DNA of 64,000 nt from assembly GCA_021401465.1 (NCBI GenBank), contig JADDMT010000032.1, positions 248,001 to 312,000 of the forward strand, in the 5' to 3' direction. The notes under the pieces are model-generated. The model did no database searches, was not told the DNA's origin, and worked only from the letters and a program-made list of their open reading frames with translations. Source of the stretch: Teratosphaeria epicoccoides. Lineage: Eukaryota; Ascomycota; Dothideomycetes; Mycosphaerellales; Teratosphaeriaceae. This document shows, in pieces, positions 1 to 9,542 of this stretch (the first letter of the stretch is position 1; each line of letters begins with the position of its first letter). The position numbers and the translations under genes are program-made.

Positions 1-1307
1 TGTCTCTACATGTGCCTCAGCGGGCGAGAAGCACGAACAGAATTCCGCCTGCGGATGTCTATTTACCACCGCTGCCGCAGCCGCCACCGCCCAAATCTAC
101 TGTGGCTCGTGGCGTGCCTGCCTTGGAGCGCCGCGAGATCAGAGTCTCGAGAGCCAAATCCGGGACCTCGACGGTTGCTAGCGACGTGTTGAACTACTAC
201 GCGAGCGCGGAAGCTGGTTCATACACGACGCGAACTGATCTGAGCATGCCAAGTGCCGGCCCACCTACATCCAATCCTCTCGGATCGCCACTTACGCCAA
301 TCTCTCTTGAACCGCAGCAGCGTATACGGCCGCCGCCAGCTGTAATCACCCTCACGAGACCAACCATGCCGCCACGAGTCGTTAAGCAACGCCCGTACTC
401 TACCGGCTCCAATACCAGCTTCGAGTCGACCGATCCGGACGAGCCAACACCGCCGGAGGAAGACAAACAACTTAGTCCTGTGACAGAGCACAGTCCCATA
501 GCAGCCATCAGGTATCCCAAGATTCCGAGAAGCTCCAACCAGGCTGTACCCAGATCGCCGACCGCGCAACCGTCCTCAAGACGGGCACCGCCTCGGCATG
601 AACGACGCCTGTCTCCACGTGCGGTAACTTCGCAGTCTTTTTCAGGGCACCTACCACCAACTGGTAGATCTGATCTGCCAAGCCAACTGCAAACAGACCG
701 TCGACCGCGCGGGGGCGACCCAAGAACTCCTGAGTCGCGAGGTCCTGAAGACTCGACGCTGAGTGGATCCACACTAGCTTCAAGACGTAGAGGGAGCAAT
801 CCAGGTTACGAGAGGAGACTAGTGATCGATACTTCACACTGCAAGGCTAATAGCAAGTCAAGCGGCATTCGTCCGCCGCCACGGATCCAGGATGTTTGCG
901 ACGTCGAACCTCTTTCCGGCCAAAGCAAAGGATCCGGCAGCCTCTCACATTCCCCACTCAAAGGCGATGGCAGACCACCACGCACCCCCAGAAACACGCC
1001 AGCAACGGCAACGATAGATCATACAGCCTTCCGGAGCCTGACCAATGGCCTCCTGACACCTGAGATGACCGACTCGGGTCCAAAAGTCCTGCGGTATGCG
1101 AATATCGATGTCGGACACCGCAGCGATGGGAGTGAAAGGATCGATGTCACGCAGCAGGTAGTACTCCAGAGTGCGCTTTGGGAACCCAAGTTGACGCCGC
1201 GGAGAAAGGGCGATGACTTGTACTTGGACGTCGGAATGGCGAGTCCGCAAAGATGGGACTGCGCGACAAGTAAGGAGAGCGCGAGTATGGTTGGTCATGC
1301 GTTCTGA
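1..1307 (+). CDS. Disordered Ser/Pro-rich protein, 3' part (5' end outside window)
   Basis: The reading frame is open from the first bases of the window, with no in-frame ATG near the start, and ends at TGA 1305-1307, so this is the C-terminal ~435 residues of a longer protein. The segment is rich in Pro, Ser, Arg and Thr with no predicted membrane segment or known domain, and looks disordered. Near the end it has the stretch WEPKLTPRRKGDDLYLDVG. A similar short tail (PxLTPxRxGDDLYL) is familiar to me from uncharacterised fungal proteins with long cytosolic tails; that link is from memory. Function is not assignable. The antisense ORFs across it are shadows of its GC-rich codons. Confidence 0.7.
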   Translation, partial: SLHVPQRARSTNRIPPADVYLPPLPQPPPPKSTVARGVPALERREIRVSRAKSGTSTVASDVLNYYASAEAGSYTTRTDLSMPSAGPPTSNPLGSPLTPISLEPQQRIRPPPAVITLTRPTMPPRVVKQRPYSTGSNTSFESTDPDEPTPPEEDKQLSPVTEHSPIAAIRYPKIPRSSNQAVPRSPTAQPSSRRAPPRHERRLSPRAVTSQSFSGHLPPTGRSDLPSQLQTDRRPRGGDPRTPESRGPEDSTLSGSTLASRRRGSNPGYERRLVIDTSHCKANSKSSGIRPPPRIQDVCDVEPLSGQSKGSGSLSHSPLKGDGRPPRTPRNTPATATIDHTAFRSLTNGLLTPEMTDSGPKVLRYANIDVGHRSDGSERIDVTQQVVLQSALWEPKLTPRRKGDDLYLDVGMASPQRWDCATSKESASMVGHAF

Positions 1308-1666
1308 GGGGTACTCAGTCTTGAGCGTGGTCTTCGATTTTGCTTTAGCGTTCTAGCACTGGTGTTGTTGAGTATTGGGTGCCGAAAGATCTTCCCCTGG
1401 ATTGTAGTGAACTGTGTCCACATACATTTTTGCACATCACGGATGAAACCTCAGAACGCGCACCTTCCATTCTCGAATCCGCCGAAGACCCGAATGTGGG
1501 TCTCGCGGATGTGTCCGACTCGCACTCGGTTTCACGACTCTGGATTCGTTGTCTGTTCAGCCATCGCGACATGAAAATTGCATATTCGTCAATTTGCTTC
1601 CGCTGCAAGCACAGGTGAGCCACGGCTATCATTCGAGGTCTTTTCCCTTACTGACTGTGTCAAGGG
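1308..1666. other. Intergenic, no gene seen
   Basis: Short ORFs exist on both strands but none has a recognisable domain, and nothing repetitive stands out. Confidence 0.5.
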
Positions 1667-2292
1667 ATGATGGCTGGTGACAACCCGAGCACGCCGCCAC
1701 AAGATGGCACTTGTCACCTCCTCGATCTCCCCGCTGAGCTGCGCAACTCAATCTACGAGCTCGCCCTGGTGCAGCCCGGCGCGATCTCGCCCTGGTGCAG
1801 CCCGGCGCGATCTCGCCCTGTGCTCGCCTGATGCGAGACCCGAATTCCACAGCCATGGATGCCCAGCACGAAGAGCGCCAGCGGCTTTCTCTCACACAAG
1901 TCAATCGCCAGATCCGCGACGAGTCCATTGCCATCTACTACGGGCAGAACACCTTCCGACTCGGGTTCTGCGCTGACGACGCCGGCGCTCCGAAGCCTCT
2001 GCGGCAATGGTTGCGGTCGCTCAAGACCAACGCGCAGTTGCTGAACACAGTCGAGGTCATCGGCCGCTTCCACGAGCAGACAGTCTTCGTCATTGAGCGC
2101 CCTGAACCCGGCGCTCCGATGCAGGCAAGGTATGGGATCAGGACTGGTTTCAAAGACAGTTTTTGTTCAATATGGTTTTTGGAGAATGGAACGGCGAAAC
2201 GTGTTGGAGAGCTCTGTCAGAAAGCGGGTGCTGCTGGACTAAACCCTGGCCAGTGGCTTGCTGCTGTTACTGTGATTGCGAATATGTGGTAG
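1667..2292 (+). pseudogene. 2EXR-domain protein gene, frameshifted by a 26-bp tandem duplication
   Basis: From ATG 1667 (or 1670) the frame reads CHLLDLPAELRNSIYELAL, the hallmark N-terminal box of the fungal 2EXR (F-box-like) family, then hits TGA after residue 53. The rest (RLSLTQVNRQIRDESIAIYY...) lies in another frame and runs to the stop at 2290-2292. The break coincides with a perfect 26-bp tandem duplication (1761-1786 and 1787-1812). One copy instead of two would make the two halves continuous, about 200 aa, the normal size for this family. So the gene was intact until recently and is now probably null, unless the duplication is polymorphic or an assembly error. It is related to the intact gene at 12465-13076. 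The family's molecular role is unknown. Confidence 0.8.
1761..1812. repeat. 26-bp perfect tandem duplication
   Basis: Two adjacent identical 26-bp units (1761-1786, 1787-1812), followed by 8 further matching bases. 26 is not a multiple of 3, which explains the frameshift in the surrounding 2EXR gene. Confidence 0.95.
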
Positions 2293-3375
2293 CAGCGGGG
2301 CGGGACAGAGTGGCGTTCTGTTTGACGGGATGTCCAAATACTGTTGCCTGTGATTTTGGCAGTCGAACCGTCTGCCAACAGCTCGACAGGTGGGCCCAGC
2401 AATCATTGAGTAAAGCAGCACCAGTCCTTCATCCGGGTTGAGGTCTGGGCAGTCGCTCCACCATCAATTCACCCAGCACTCAACCGTATAATCGACCCTC
2501 GCAGTGATCATCAATCCAGTCATCGGTGGTTTGCGATAGTCGCTCGGCCTTCCAGCGCTGTGATTGTGGTGTAACTTTCTTGCAGGTGCAAACACGAATG
2601 AGTTCGTGCGAAACTTCATTAATGGTGCGGCTTATGTCTGCCTAGCTTCGGGCACCATGGTAGTCGTTCTGGGACAGCACACAGCCCAGGCTTGCAGGTT
2701 GGCTTGGCACCGTCATTTGGATCATCAGAAGGGTGACAAGGCGCGAGGGCGCCAGACCTCGTACCTTTCATTGATGGTGTGCCTGTGCGATGACTGACAA
2801 TGATCCCAATGCTGACGCCGGGATATATGTGTCCTTGCTTCTGGAGCATGGGCCTGACGATCATGATTGTAAGAGTGTTTCTGGCTGCGGGTGTAGCGGG
2901 ACGGTGCCTTTGCCTGCCCTTGCGGTCCAGGATGATGAGATGACGTGTTTGCTGTACAATGACTGGATGGCTCAGAACTTTGTTCTGCCATAGCTATCGC
3001 GTATGGGCTGTTGATCAGTTACATGTGGGGACGACAGATCAATGAGCTGAAGTGACGAAGGAATCCTGTAAGGCCGGCGAGCAGAACTTGCGGATTTTTG
3101 GACCACCAGGAACCGGTGCACTGCCCAGATCCTGCAGGGATACATTTTCATACACAGATCGCGAGACTCGGAGCTTCCCAAAGTTGCTGCCACCACGCTC
3201 CGGGCTGAATGAGAACATATGCATTCCACCGAGAGCAGCGCCAGATCTATCAGTCGCTATGCCTCCAACGCCATGCGTGAATCTATCGGACCATTCCACC
3301 AATTCTATTACCAAGCCTTGACGTCTGATGACCGATGTCTCAGCGGTATCTGTACAGTACAAGAAATTGCCAGAC
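2293..3375. other. Intergenic, no supported gene
   Basis: About 1.1 kb between the broken 2EXR gene and the 3' end of the transporter. ORFs up to 138 aa occur on the minus strand but overlap or run beside the transporter's end and show no domain. I see no repeat or RNA gene. Confidence 0.5.
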
Positions 3376-5040
3376 CTAAACATCATCGTCATCGAACTCA
3401 CTATCTTCCTGCTCGATGAACTCTTCAGGCGCTTTCGAGCTCGCCAGATCCTCATTCATCTCCCGATACGTGCTCCATGACAGTAATAAAAATGCGCCAA
3501 TGATCAAAAGTCCACCTGCAATCGCAGCTCCCGTGAGCTTATGATATAGCGGCGGCGGTAACATCTGATCGCACAACGCTACCAAAAAGATGGTGAGAAG
3601 TGCTGCAACAGAAGATAGCACCGGTGACGTCAGAGAGATCAGCACGAGGAAGGAGCCAGAAAATGTCGCGTTCGCAAAGACTGAGATCGCAAGCATCCAA
3701 GCCGCTTCGCCACGAGGGAGCTCAAAAGTCTCGATACCCAGAATGTGGAGAATTGGGAGCGGAATCCACAGAACGCAGAGCGTAAAGAGGCCAATCATGC
3801 TGCCGAATGTGTTTGCGAAGACCATTCCTCGTCCGGGACTGCATCCTTCTGGCGGACACGCGACTTTCTTGTACAGCACCTCGTAGAATCCGTATAGCAC
3901 TGAACCAACCCCGATGACAATGTTCCCCAACGCACGATTTTGCGCGTCTTCATCAGCCGGCGCGCTGGGGCCACCGGATCCGGATCCTGACTTGGAGCCG
4001 TGTTTCGGTGTGGAATTTGTGTCGCCATACGCCACTACAAGGACGCCAACTATGGCAATCGCGACGGCGAAGACTTTCGAAATGCGCAACTTCTCGCCCA
4101 GCATGGGCACCGCGAAGGCGTAGGCAAAGAAGGCGGAGCAGTTGTATATAGCGGTCAGGTCTGAGGCTGTCGTCATATCGACTGCGACGTACCAGCTGCC
4201 TCCTGCGATTGTGAGTGCGCAGGTGACGAAGGCGGTGGTACGAGCGAAGTACGGCCAAGGACTTCGCTTTTGGAGGGCAGGTGGGAGTGAAAGTTGTTGA
4301 TGTTCTACCATCTGTGCTGTTTGCGTCACGAGTTGGACGTGCCGCCGCCAGAACGCCGGCCAGGGCTGCTTTAGCTTTCGGAGCCGCAGGATGAGGAGTT
4401 GAGCTGGCCAGAGGAGGGACCAGGAGCCATGGGTCAGGTAGAGCATGCAGTATGCTTTATTCCATTTCAGATCGTGCTGGATGTAGACCGCCGTCTCGGT
4501 CTGGATTGCGAAAGTGACCAAGCTCAATGCAAGAAAGCCAGCCGCGTATGTGTATCGCTTTTTCGTTGCTGACTTGGCCATAGCCTCTGGATCTCGTTCT
4601 CGGAACCGTGAACCCCGCCGGTGATGTAGGCTGTCGGAGAGTGAGGGATCTGACCGTGCCTTGTCGCCTGCTAGCAAAGGCGTAGAATGGTGATGCCCGG
4701 CCGCTGAAGGCCTCAGGGCATCTGAGCGTAGATCGGAGGGCATGCCGTCTGCCGCTGTATCTGATTCCGCGCCTTCCTCTTCTGGTGATCCGCACCACTG
4801 CTCTCCTCCTCCCAATCCTGTGCCGGTTCCCGCCTGACCGCCCGCTGTGCTGTCTGGGCTGTTCCCCAGCTGCGCAAGACTACCGGGTGAGTGCTCGCGG
4901 CTCACACGCACGATATCCGAAGATGCCGCAGAGTCAGATTGGCGATCAGGCGGGACGAGTTGCTGCGGATGATGTGTTTTAAGAGAGATGGATGATGAGT
5001 GAAACACGCCAGGCAGCTGCTTTTGAGGTTCCCTAGTCAT
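3376..5040 (-). CDS. DMT/EamA-superfamily membrane transporter (Thi74/YML018C-like)
   Basis: A 554-aa single-exon ORF starting at ATG 5038-5040. The first ~150 residues are polar and disordered; a run of about ten hydrophobic segments then begins around YAAGFLALSLVTFAIQ and continues to GAAIAGGLLIIGAFLLLSW. The helices are arranged in two halves separated by a Gly/Ser-rich loop, as in drug/metabolite transporters with EamA repeats. The C-terminus is acidic (EFDDDDV). Fungal relatives, including yeast YML018C and THI74, are vacuolar or mitochondrial membrane proteins of uncertain substrate. The fold assignment is firm from the hydrophobic pattern; substrate and membrane are not known. Its 3' end faces the intergenic stretch beside the broken 2EXR gene. 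Confidence 0.82.
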   Translation of the reverse strand: MTREPQKQLPGVFHSSSISLKTHHPQQLVPPDRQSDSAASSDIVRVSREHSPGSLAQLGNSPDSTAGGQAGTGTGLGGGEQWCGSPEEEGAESDTAADGMPSDLRSDALRPSAAGHHHSTPLLAGDKARSDPSLSDSLHHRRGSRFRERDPEAMAKSATKKRYTYAAGFLALSLVTFAIQTETAVYIQHDLKWNKAYCMLYLTHGSWSLLWPAQLLILRLRKLKQPWPAFWRRHVQLVTQTAQMVEHQQLSLPPALQKRSPWPYFARTTAFVTCALTIAGGSWYVAVDMTTASDLTAIYNCSAFFAYAFAVPMLGEKLRISKVFAVAIAIVGVLVVAYGDTNSTPKHGSKSGSGSGGPSAPADEDAQNRALGNIVIGVGSVLYGFYEVLYKKVACPPEGCSPGRGMVFANTFGSMIGLFTLCVLWIPLPILHILGIETFELPRGEAAWMLAISVFANATFSGSFLVLISLTSPVLSSVAALLTIFLVALCDQMLPPPLYHKLTGAAIAGGLLIIGAFLLLSWSTYREMNEDLASSKAPEEFIEQEDSEFDDDDV

Positions 5041-5431
5041 GCAGGCAGCGACATGTGGTATGGGCGCAGCAATATGACCGGGTACAGCCGGTGTAGTGTC
5101 CTAATCGGCGGTACTCGGGCCTCAGATAGGGGCGCGTGTGGCAGTGTGGCTACATGTAGCCAGCGACGCGTGAGATTATTGTCCAACTGCTCGGGCGCAT
5201 GCGACTTGCACGTGAGCTTCAGGGTTCAGATGATCCGGGCTCTACAAATAGCAACGGCGATCTCGGGACGCGTGAGAGAAGTACAAGGGTACTCACGGGC
5301 TTCACGGAATTCTGTGCCTATTATCCACAATATACAATACGTCGCAAAGACAATCTCGGCCGTCAATGCATGCGCACAGTAACAGAAAACTCATCATGAC
5401 ATTCACACAATGAGATCTGGACTTGCAGCCG
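5041..5431. other. Intergenic between two minus-strand genes
   Basis: Contains the upstream region of the transporter and the 3' flank of the coiled-coil protein. No element recognised. Confidence 0.5.
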
Positions 5432-7312
5432 TCAAAACATCTCGCCTTCAGCGTCATGATTACCAAAGACAAAGCTCGTGGCGCTTTGCTCCTCCGCAGG
5501 AGTCTGATAGGCCTCGTGAGGCGTGATGAAACTCTCTTGAGACTCTGTTGGGCCCGCAGCCCCTAGCTCGCTCTCTGAGCGGCTAAATCGACTACTCGCG
5601 TTAGCAAGGATCGTGCTGGCAGTATAGCCAGTACCCGCCGAGCTGCGACAATATGGTGGCTGCTGGATCTCTGTATCAACCAGCAGCCCCTGCACTCGGT
5701 TCGACCCTGTCATATGATCCATGCGCACGACACTGCTACGTTGACTCTGCTGAGAGCCTGCCGAAACCTGATAGTGAAGCTCGTCGATTTCTGTTCGTAG
5801 GCCTTTAAGCTGCACCTCGAGGTTGCGTCTAGCCGAGCGCTCATCTGCTAGCATCTCGTACAGTGACCGGAAGGTGTAGTCTTGCATTTGTGGGATGCCC
5901 TTGCCGCTACTGCTACCCTTCTCACGTCCAGGTATCACACTGTCTGTCGACAGCCATGGCTTCTCAGCCAGACAAGGTCTCGCATACGCGGTCTCATCGC
6001 GTGGCACTGGCGGCGACGATCGCGGCGGCCCCGAGGTGTTTGAGCAGGGGGCCGTTGATGGTGCTGGCGAAGCTGAGGGTCTCCCATCTGTCTCATCAGA
6101 TTGAAAAGCAGATACTTCAAAGTCGGACAGAGTATCCGCCAACATGCTTGGCGTCCGTGCGTCGGTCGAATGGGGTCGCCCACGTGGCACACTGCCAATG
6201 AGCACAGTTTGGCGATTGCGCTCGGCAGTCAAGCGCTGCAGTGAACACTGGAAGCTCTGTAAGCCGGATTCGAGCTTCGCAACACGATCCTCCAGATCTT
6301 TAGACAGTTCTGAGCTCGCGCCAATGCTCGCGTCTGCTGGTGTCAAGGACCGCCTAGACTGTTGATTCGTGCTGCTCCCGCGACCGGCAAGCGTCTCGGA
6401 TGGATGTACGGCTCCATCAGTGGCCGTCCTGGCCTCGTGAGGTTCTCGAAGGTCCTGGGTCTCCTGCGGCGTGCTGATGAATCCACTTGCGCGAAGGATA
6501 CTCGGCTGTACGCTCCCTCTCCAGTATCGGATCTCTTCGCTTCTCTTTCTGGGGACACTCGGCCAATTCGAGTCAAGCGCTCCTTTTAGGTCACCCGCGC
6601 TTCGAGATCTTCGTTTGGAATCAAAGGGTCTGTGTGCTGCGGGCACCGCCTCTGGCGATGCAGGATGGCGGCTGATCTCGAGACTGGGTATGGGCGGCGT
6701 TTCCACTAACCCGATCGAAATTGACAATGCAGCAGCCTCGTCATCGCCAAGCACAATGCTCGGCAGCGTCTTGCGTCGGTTGAGCTGGCTCCCCGGTGTT
6801 GGAAGTGGATTTCCCAGGTTAAGAGGCTTCAATCGCGCGCTCCGTGGAAATTCTACAGCATACGGCGATCGTTGCCGCGCGGCGGAGGCTGCAGGATGGA
6901 CCTGCAACGGCGCCGACAACGTCCTATGAGGCTTGTTGCCCTGTCTTTGGGACCTTTCGATCTCCTCCAGTTGCGGCGAAAGCGGCTGCGACTCGCTCTT
7001 ATAATGTCCACGTCTCTGTTGGCTGCTTTCCGGCCCCTGCTCGAGCTCCTTTGACCCTCTCCCGAAAATCTTGCGCACAGCGTTGCGCAATGAGCCTTTT
7101 TTTCGCTTGCCATTCCCTGCAAGCACCGATTGCCAGCGACCAGCTGGTGGCTGGGGCTGTGGCTGACTTGCAATACGTGGACCGAGAGTCGACCTCTTCT
7201 TCTGCAACTTCGACGAATACGATTCGACGCTTGCTCTACCTCCAGGCCCCAATCCTCGGAATTTGTAGGTATTGTGTGGCAGGCTCGAGGCGCCATTGTG
7301 CAATTGATCCAT
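5432..7312 (-). CDS. Serine-rich protein with coiled-coil segments, unknown function
   Basis: A 626-aa ORF from ATG 7310-7312 (the open frame extends a little upstream but without another ATG). Most of it is Ser/Arg/Pro-rich and likely disordered. Two stretches have coiled-coil character: around LEDRVAKLESGLQSFQ in the middle, and around YEMLADERSARRNLEVQLKG followed by LRTEIDELHYQVSA near residues 500-545. The C-terminal ~80 residues are acidic and Ser-rich. The architecture resembles fungal cytoskeletal or polarity scaffold proteins, but I recognise no family. The uninterrupted 1.9-kb frame, two heptad-like segments and an absence of competing ORFs support a real gene. Confidence 0.65.
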   Translation of the reverse strand: MDQLHNGASSLPHNTYKFRGLGPGGRASVESYSSKLQKKRSTLGPRIASQPQPQPPAGRWQSVLAGNGKRKKGSLRNAVRKIFGRGSKELEQGPESSQQRRGHYKSESQPLSPQLEEIERSQRQGNKPHRTLSAPLQVHPAASAARQRSPYAVEFPRSARLKPLNLGNPLPTPGSQLNRRKTLPSIVLGDDEAAALSISIGLVETPPIPSLEISRHPASPEAVPAAHRPFDSKRRSRSAGDLKGALDSNWPSVPRKRSEEIRYWRGSVQPSILRASGFISTPQETQDLREPHEARTATDGAVHPSETLAGRGSSTNQQSRRSLTPADASIGASSELSKDLEDRVAKLESGLQSFQCSLQRLTAERNRQTVLIGSVPRGRPHSTDARTPSMLADTLSDFEVSAFQSDETDGRPSASPAPSTAPCSNTSGPPRSSPPVPRDETAYARPCLAEKPWLSTDSVIPGREKGSSSGKGIPQMQDYTFRSLYEMLADERSARRNLEVQLKGLRTEIDELHYQVSAGSQQSQRSSVVRMDHMTGSNRVQGLLVDTEIQQPPYCRSSAGTGYTASTILANASSRFSRSESELGAAGPTESQESFITPHEAYQTPAEEQSATSFVFGNHDAEGEMF

Positions 7313-9542
7313 TTGATTCCAAGAACGGATCCATACAGGCAGTGATCTGGTCACGTGAGCCAACGGCCTTAAATTTGAGTGGTCTGGATGATGGTAACGA
7401 ATGCAACTTGTTGGCAGTAGAAGCGATTGACTATGCTATCTAGCATTGAAACGGTCGTCCGAGGATCCAGCCCGGGCAGGGGTGGTCGAAGGTACTGGGT
7501 GATCCGTACCAAGTTATGAGCAGTTGATGGAGCGGCTACATACCACGTGGAGGGTGGGTACGCGCCAGCGATTTCGAGGAAACAACCCAGACTCGGATGG
7601 CGTTCAGCTACATTCAGTCAGTCTCTCGCAGTTGACTGTTGAACAGTCATCGTGTTGGCGATTAGAGGGTGGCAAAGCCTAGGTATGAGGCGTAACAGGG
7701 AGCCATGAAACAAGTACTGAAGAAGAAGAAGAAGAAGACGAAGAAGAATAAGCAAAGATGCTTACGAGACACGGCAGGTAGCACCTCTATGTAGCATCTT
7801 TAGATTGATAACAGGAAGGGTACGACCTCTGCGCGCAAATGGTATGTAGGCTGGCCCTTGCGGAGGGGGGGGGTTTTGCGGACAAGATGAAGCGCCATGA
7901 GCCCCGACGCTACAGCACGCCGCGTCTGCACAGATTCCTGGCTGAATAGGCTTGCCGGCGTGCTCGACCTAAACCAGACCCTGCTGGCGTTTCAGGTGCT
8001 CGAATGGATACCGCGGACCTGCATGCGGCAAGGTGCGATCCAGCGACAGTTCTTACGCCTATATAGTGCATGGCGGCCTTGTCCAGTCGTCCCGATCTCG
8101 GGGGCGTCTTCGGTGATTATACGGTCTCTTCGTATGCTCTCTGGCGCGAGCACTTCGCAACGATGCTCCTTGGTTCCCGCCAAGTCGAACAGTCTCCGAC
8201 AATAATCTAGGCGCAGGGTGGGGTGCATGGGACAATTTCAAGACCCTGGTACAGTATAAAGTTTCCCCATGCGGCTGCAGATCCGCACGGATGAAGACGC
8301 TCGCGGGATACAAGCGGTGCGAGCAGCGGATGTCGACTGCGAGCGGCTCTTGATCAGCACAGACTGGGAAAGTGGCTGGAATTAACCTGGCGGCCAGGCT
8401 CCGAGGTCGTCGGAAATCCCAATGGTCTCATGCACCTTTTAGGCACATCATCAAGCCTTCAGTATCACAGAAGCCACACTAGTCTTAGCTTCGTACAAGC
8501 TGCATTCGCAGGGAAGTCCGGGCCGTCAAGAACGTGGATGGCGCAAGATGTACGGAGAGAGCTCTCTTGAGTCTTGGCCCTTTGCGACTTCATTACTATC
8601 GCTTGGTACTCATGGAACATGGATATCGACAGCAGCCGTGGCCATGCCATTGCACGTTGCCGTTGACCGCGTCAGGGTAGGATCGGCGGGAAAGCGACGG
8701 AAAGTGATAGGAGGTACCAATGCTGTGCAGCGGCAAACGTTTTCGCTCAGCCCTAAAGTGCCGTCATTTGCTGCAAGTTTGCGAGCGATCAGCTGCCCGT
8801 GGCTCCAATGCATCAGATCCAGATACTCCTCCGCCTCGCAGCAACAATTACCCTGCCCTGACGGCCATGTCACACATCCTGAAGGTCAAGACGGAGTTGA
8901 CGTGCAACTCGCGAAAGTGGCTACTGCAGGTCCAGAATACCGCAGCACGTGCATGCATGCTGCAGGGGGTCAACGGCTTCACTACTCACACCGTACCTTG
9001 CAGATACGTCAAGGCAACAACCCTGTGCATAGTGCATCTACAGCGATGATACTACCGCGGTGCTGGGTCCAAGGGTCCCTTGATGCTAGTCGTCAACAAG
9101 TCATTCCTTCACGCCATTCGGCATTTCTAGCGTCTCCACCAGTGGGCAAGCTCTCTGGCTTTGCAAGTTTCACTACATCAACCAACCCAATGCGAATCGT
9201 TCCAGCAATCAGCGTTCTGTGTCCATAGACTGCCACATATTTGACGGTGGAGAGTTCCTTCAGTTCTAATTCAAGAAGTGAGTGCGAGATGAAAGGAATT
9301 CTGCTTCTGCCGCTCGCCGCGGGGGCAGGTGCAATCTAGCGCGTATTGGCCAAGGGTATAAGACAACTGCTCGCCTGTGGGGCAGAGGCATACTGAAGGT
9401 GCGGACTTGTGTGGTTCGGTCCATAACGAAATCTTGTATGGTCCGTACAGTTTTGGGTCACCCAAGGCTGCTCGCTTAGTATTTTCCTATGATTTCCAGG
9501 CCAAGCCAATCGCCGAGTTTGACGCAAAATCCCCGCTGCCGC
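7313..9542. other. 2.2-kb region without a convincing gene
   Basis: ORFs up to 226 aa (8548-9228, plus) occur but have no domain, no clear start context and random-looking composition. The stretch holds a GAA-rich microsatellite near 7719-7749 and a G9 run near 7865. I cannot exclude a short spliced gene or ncRNA. Confidence 0.45.
7719..7749. repeat. (GAA)n microsatellite
   Basis: Imperfect GAA/AAG trinucleotide run in intergenic DNA. Confidence 0.85.

Noticed and set aside
8548..9228. 226-aa plus-strand ORF in the 7.3-9.5 kb gap
   Set aside because: No domain, no coherent composition, no clear splice signals; expected by chance in GC-rich DNA.
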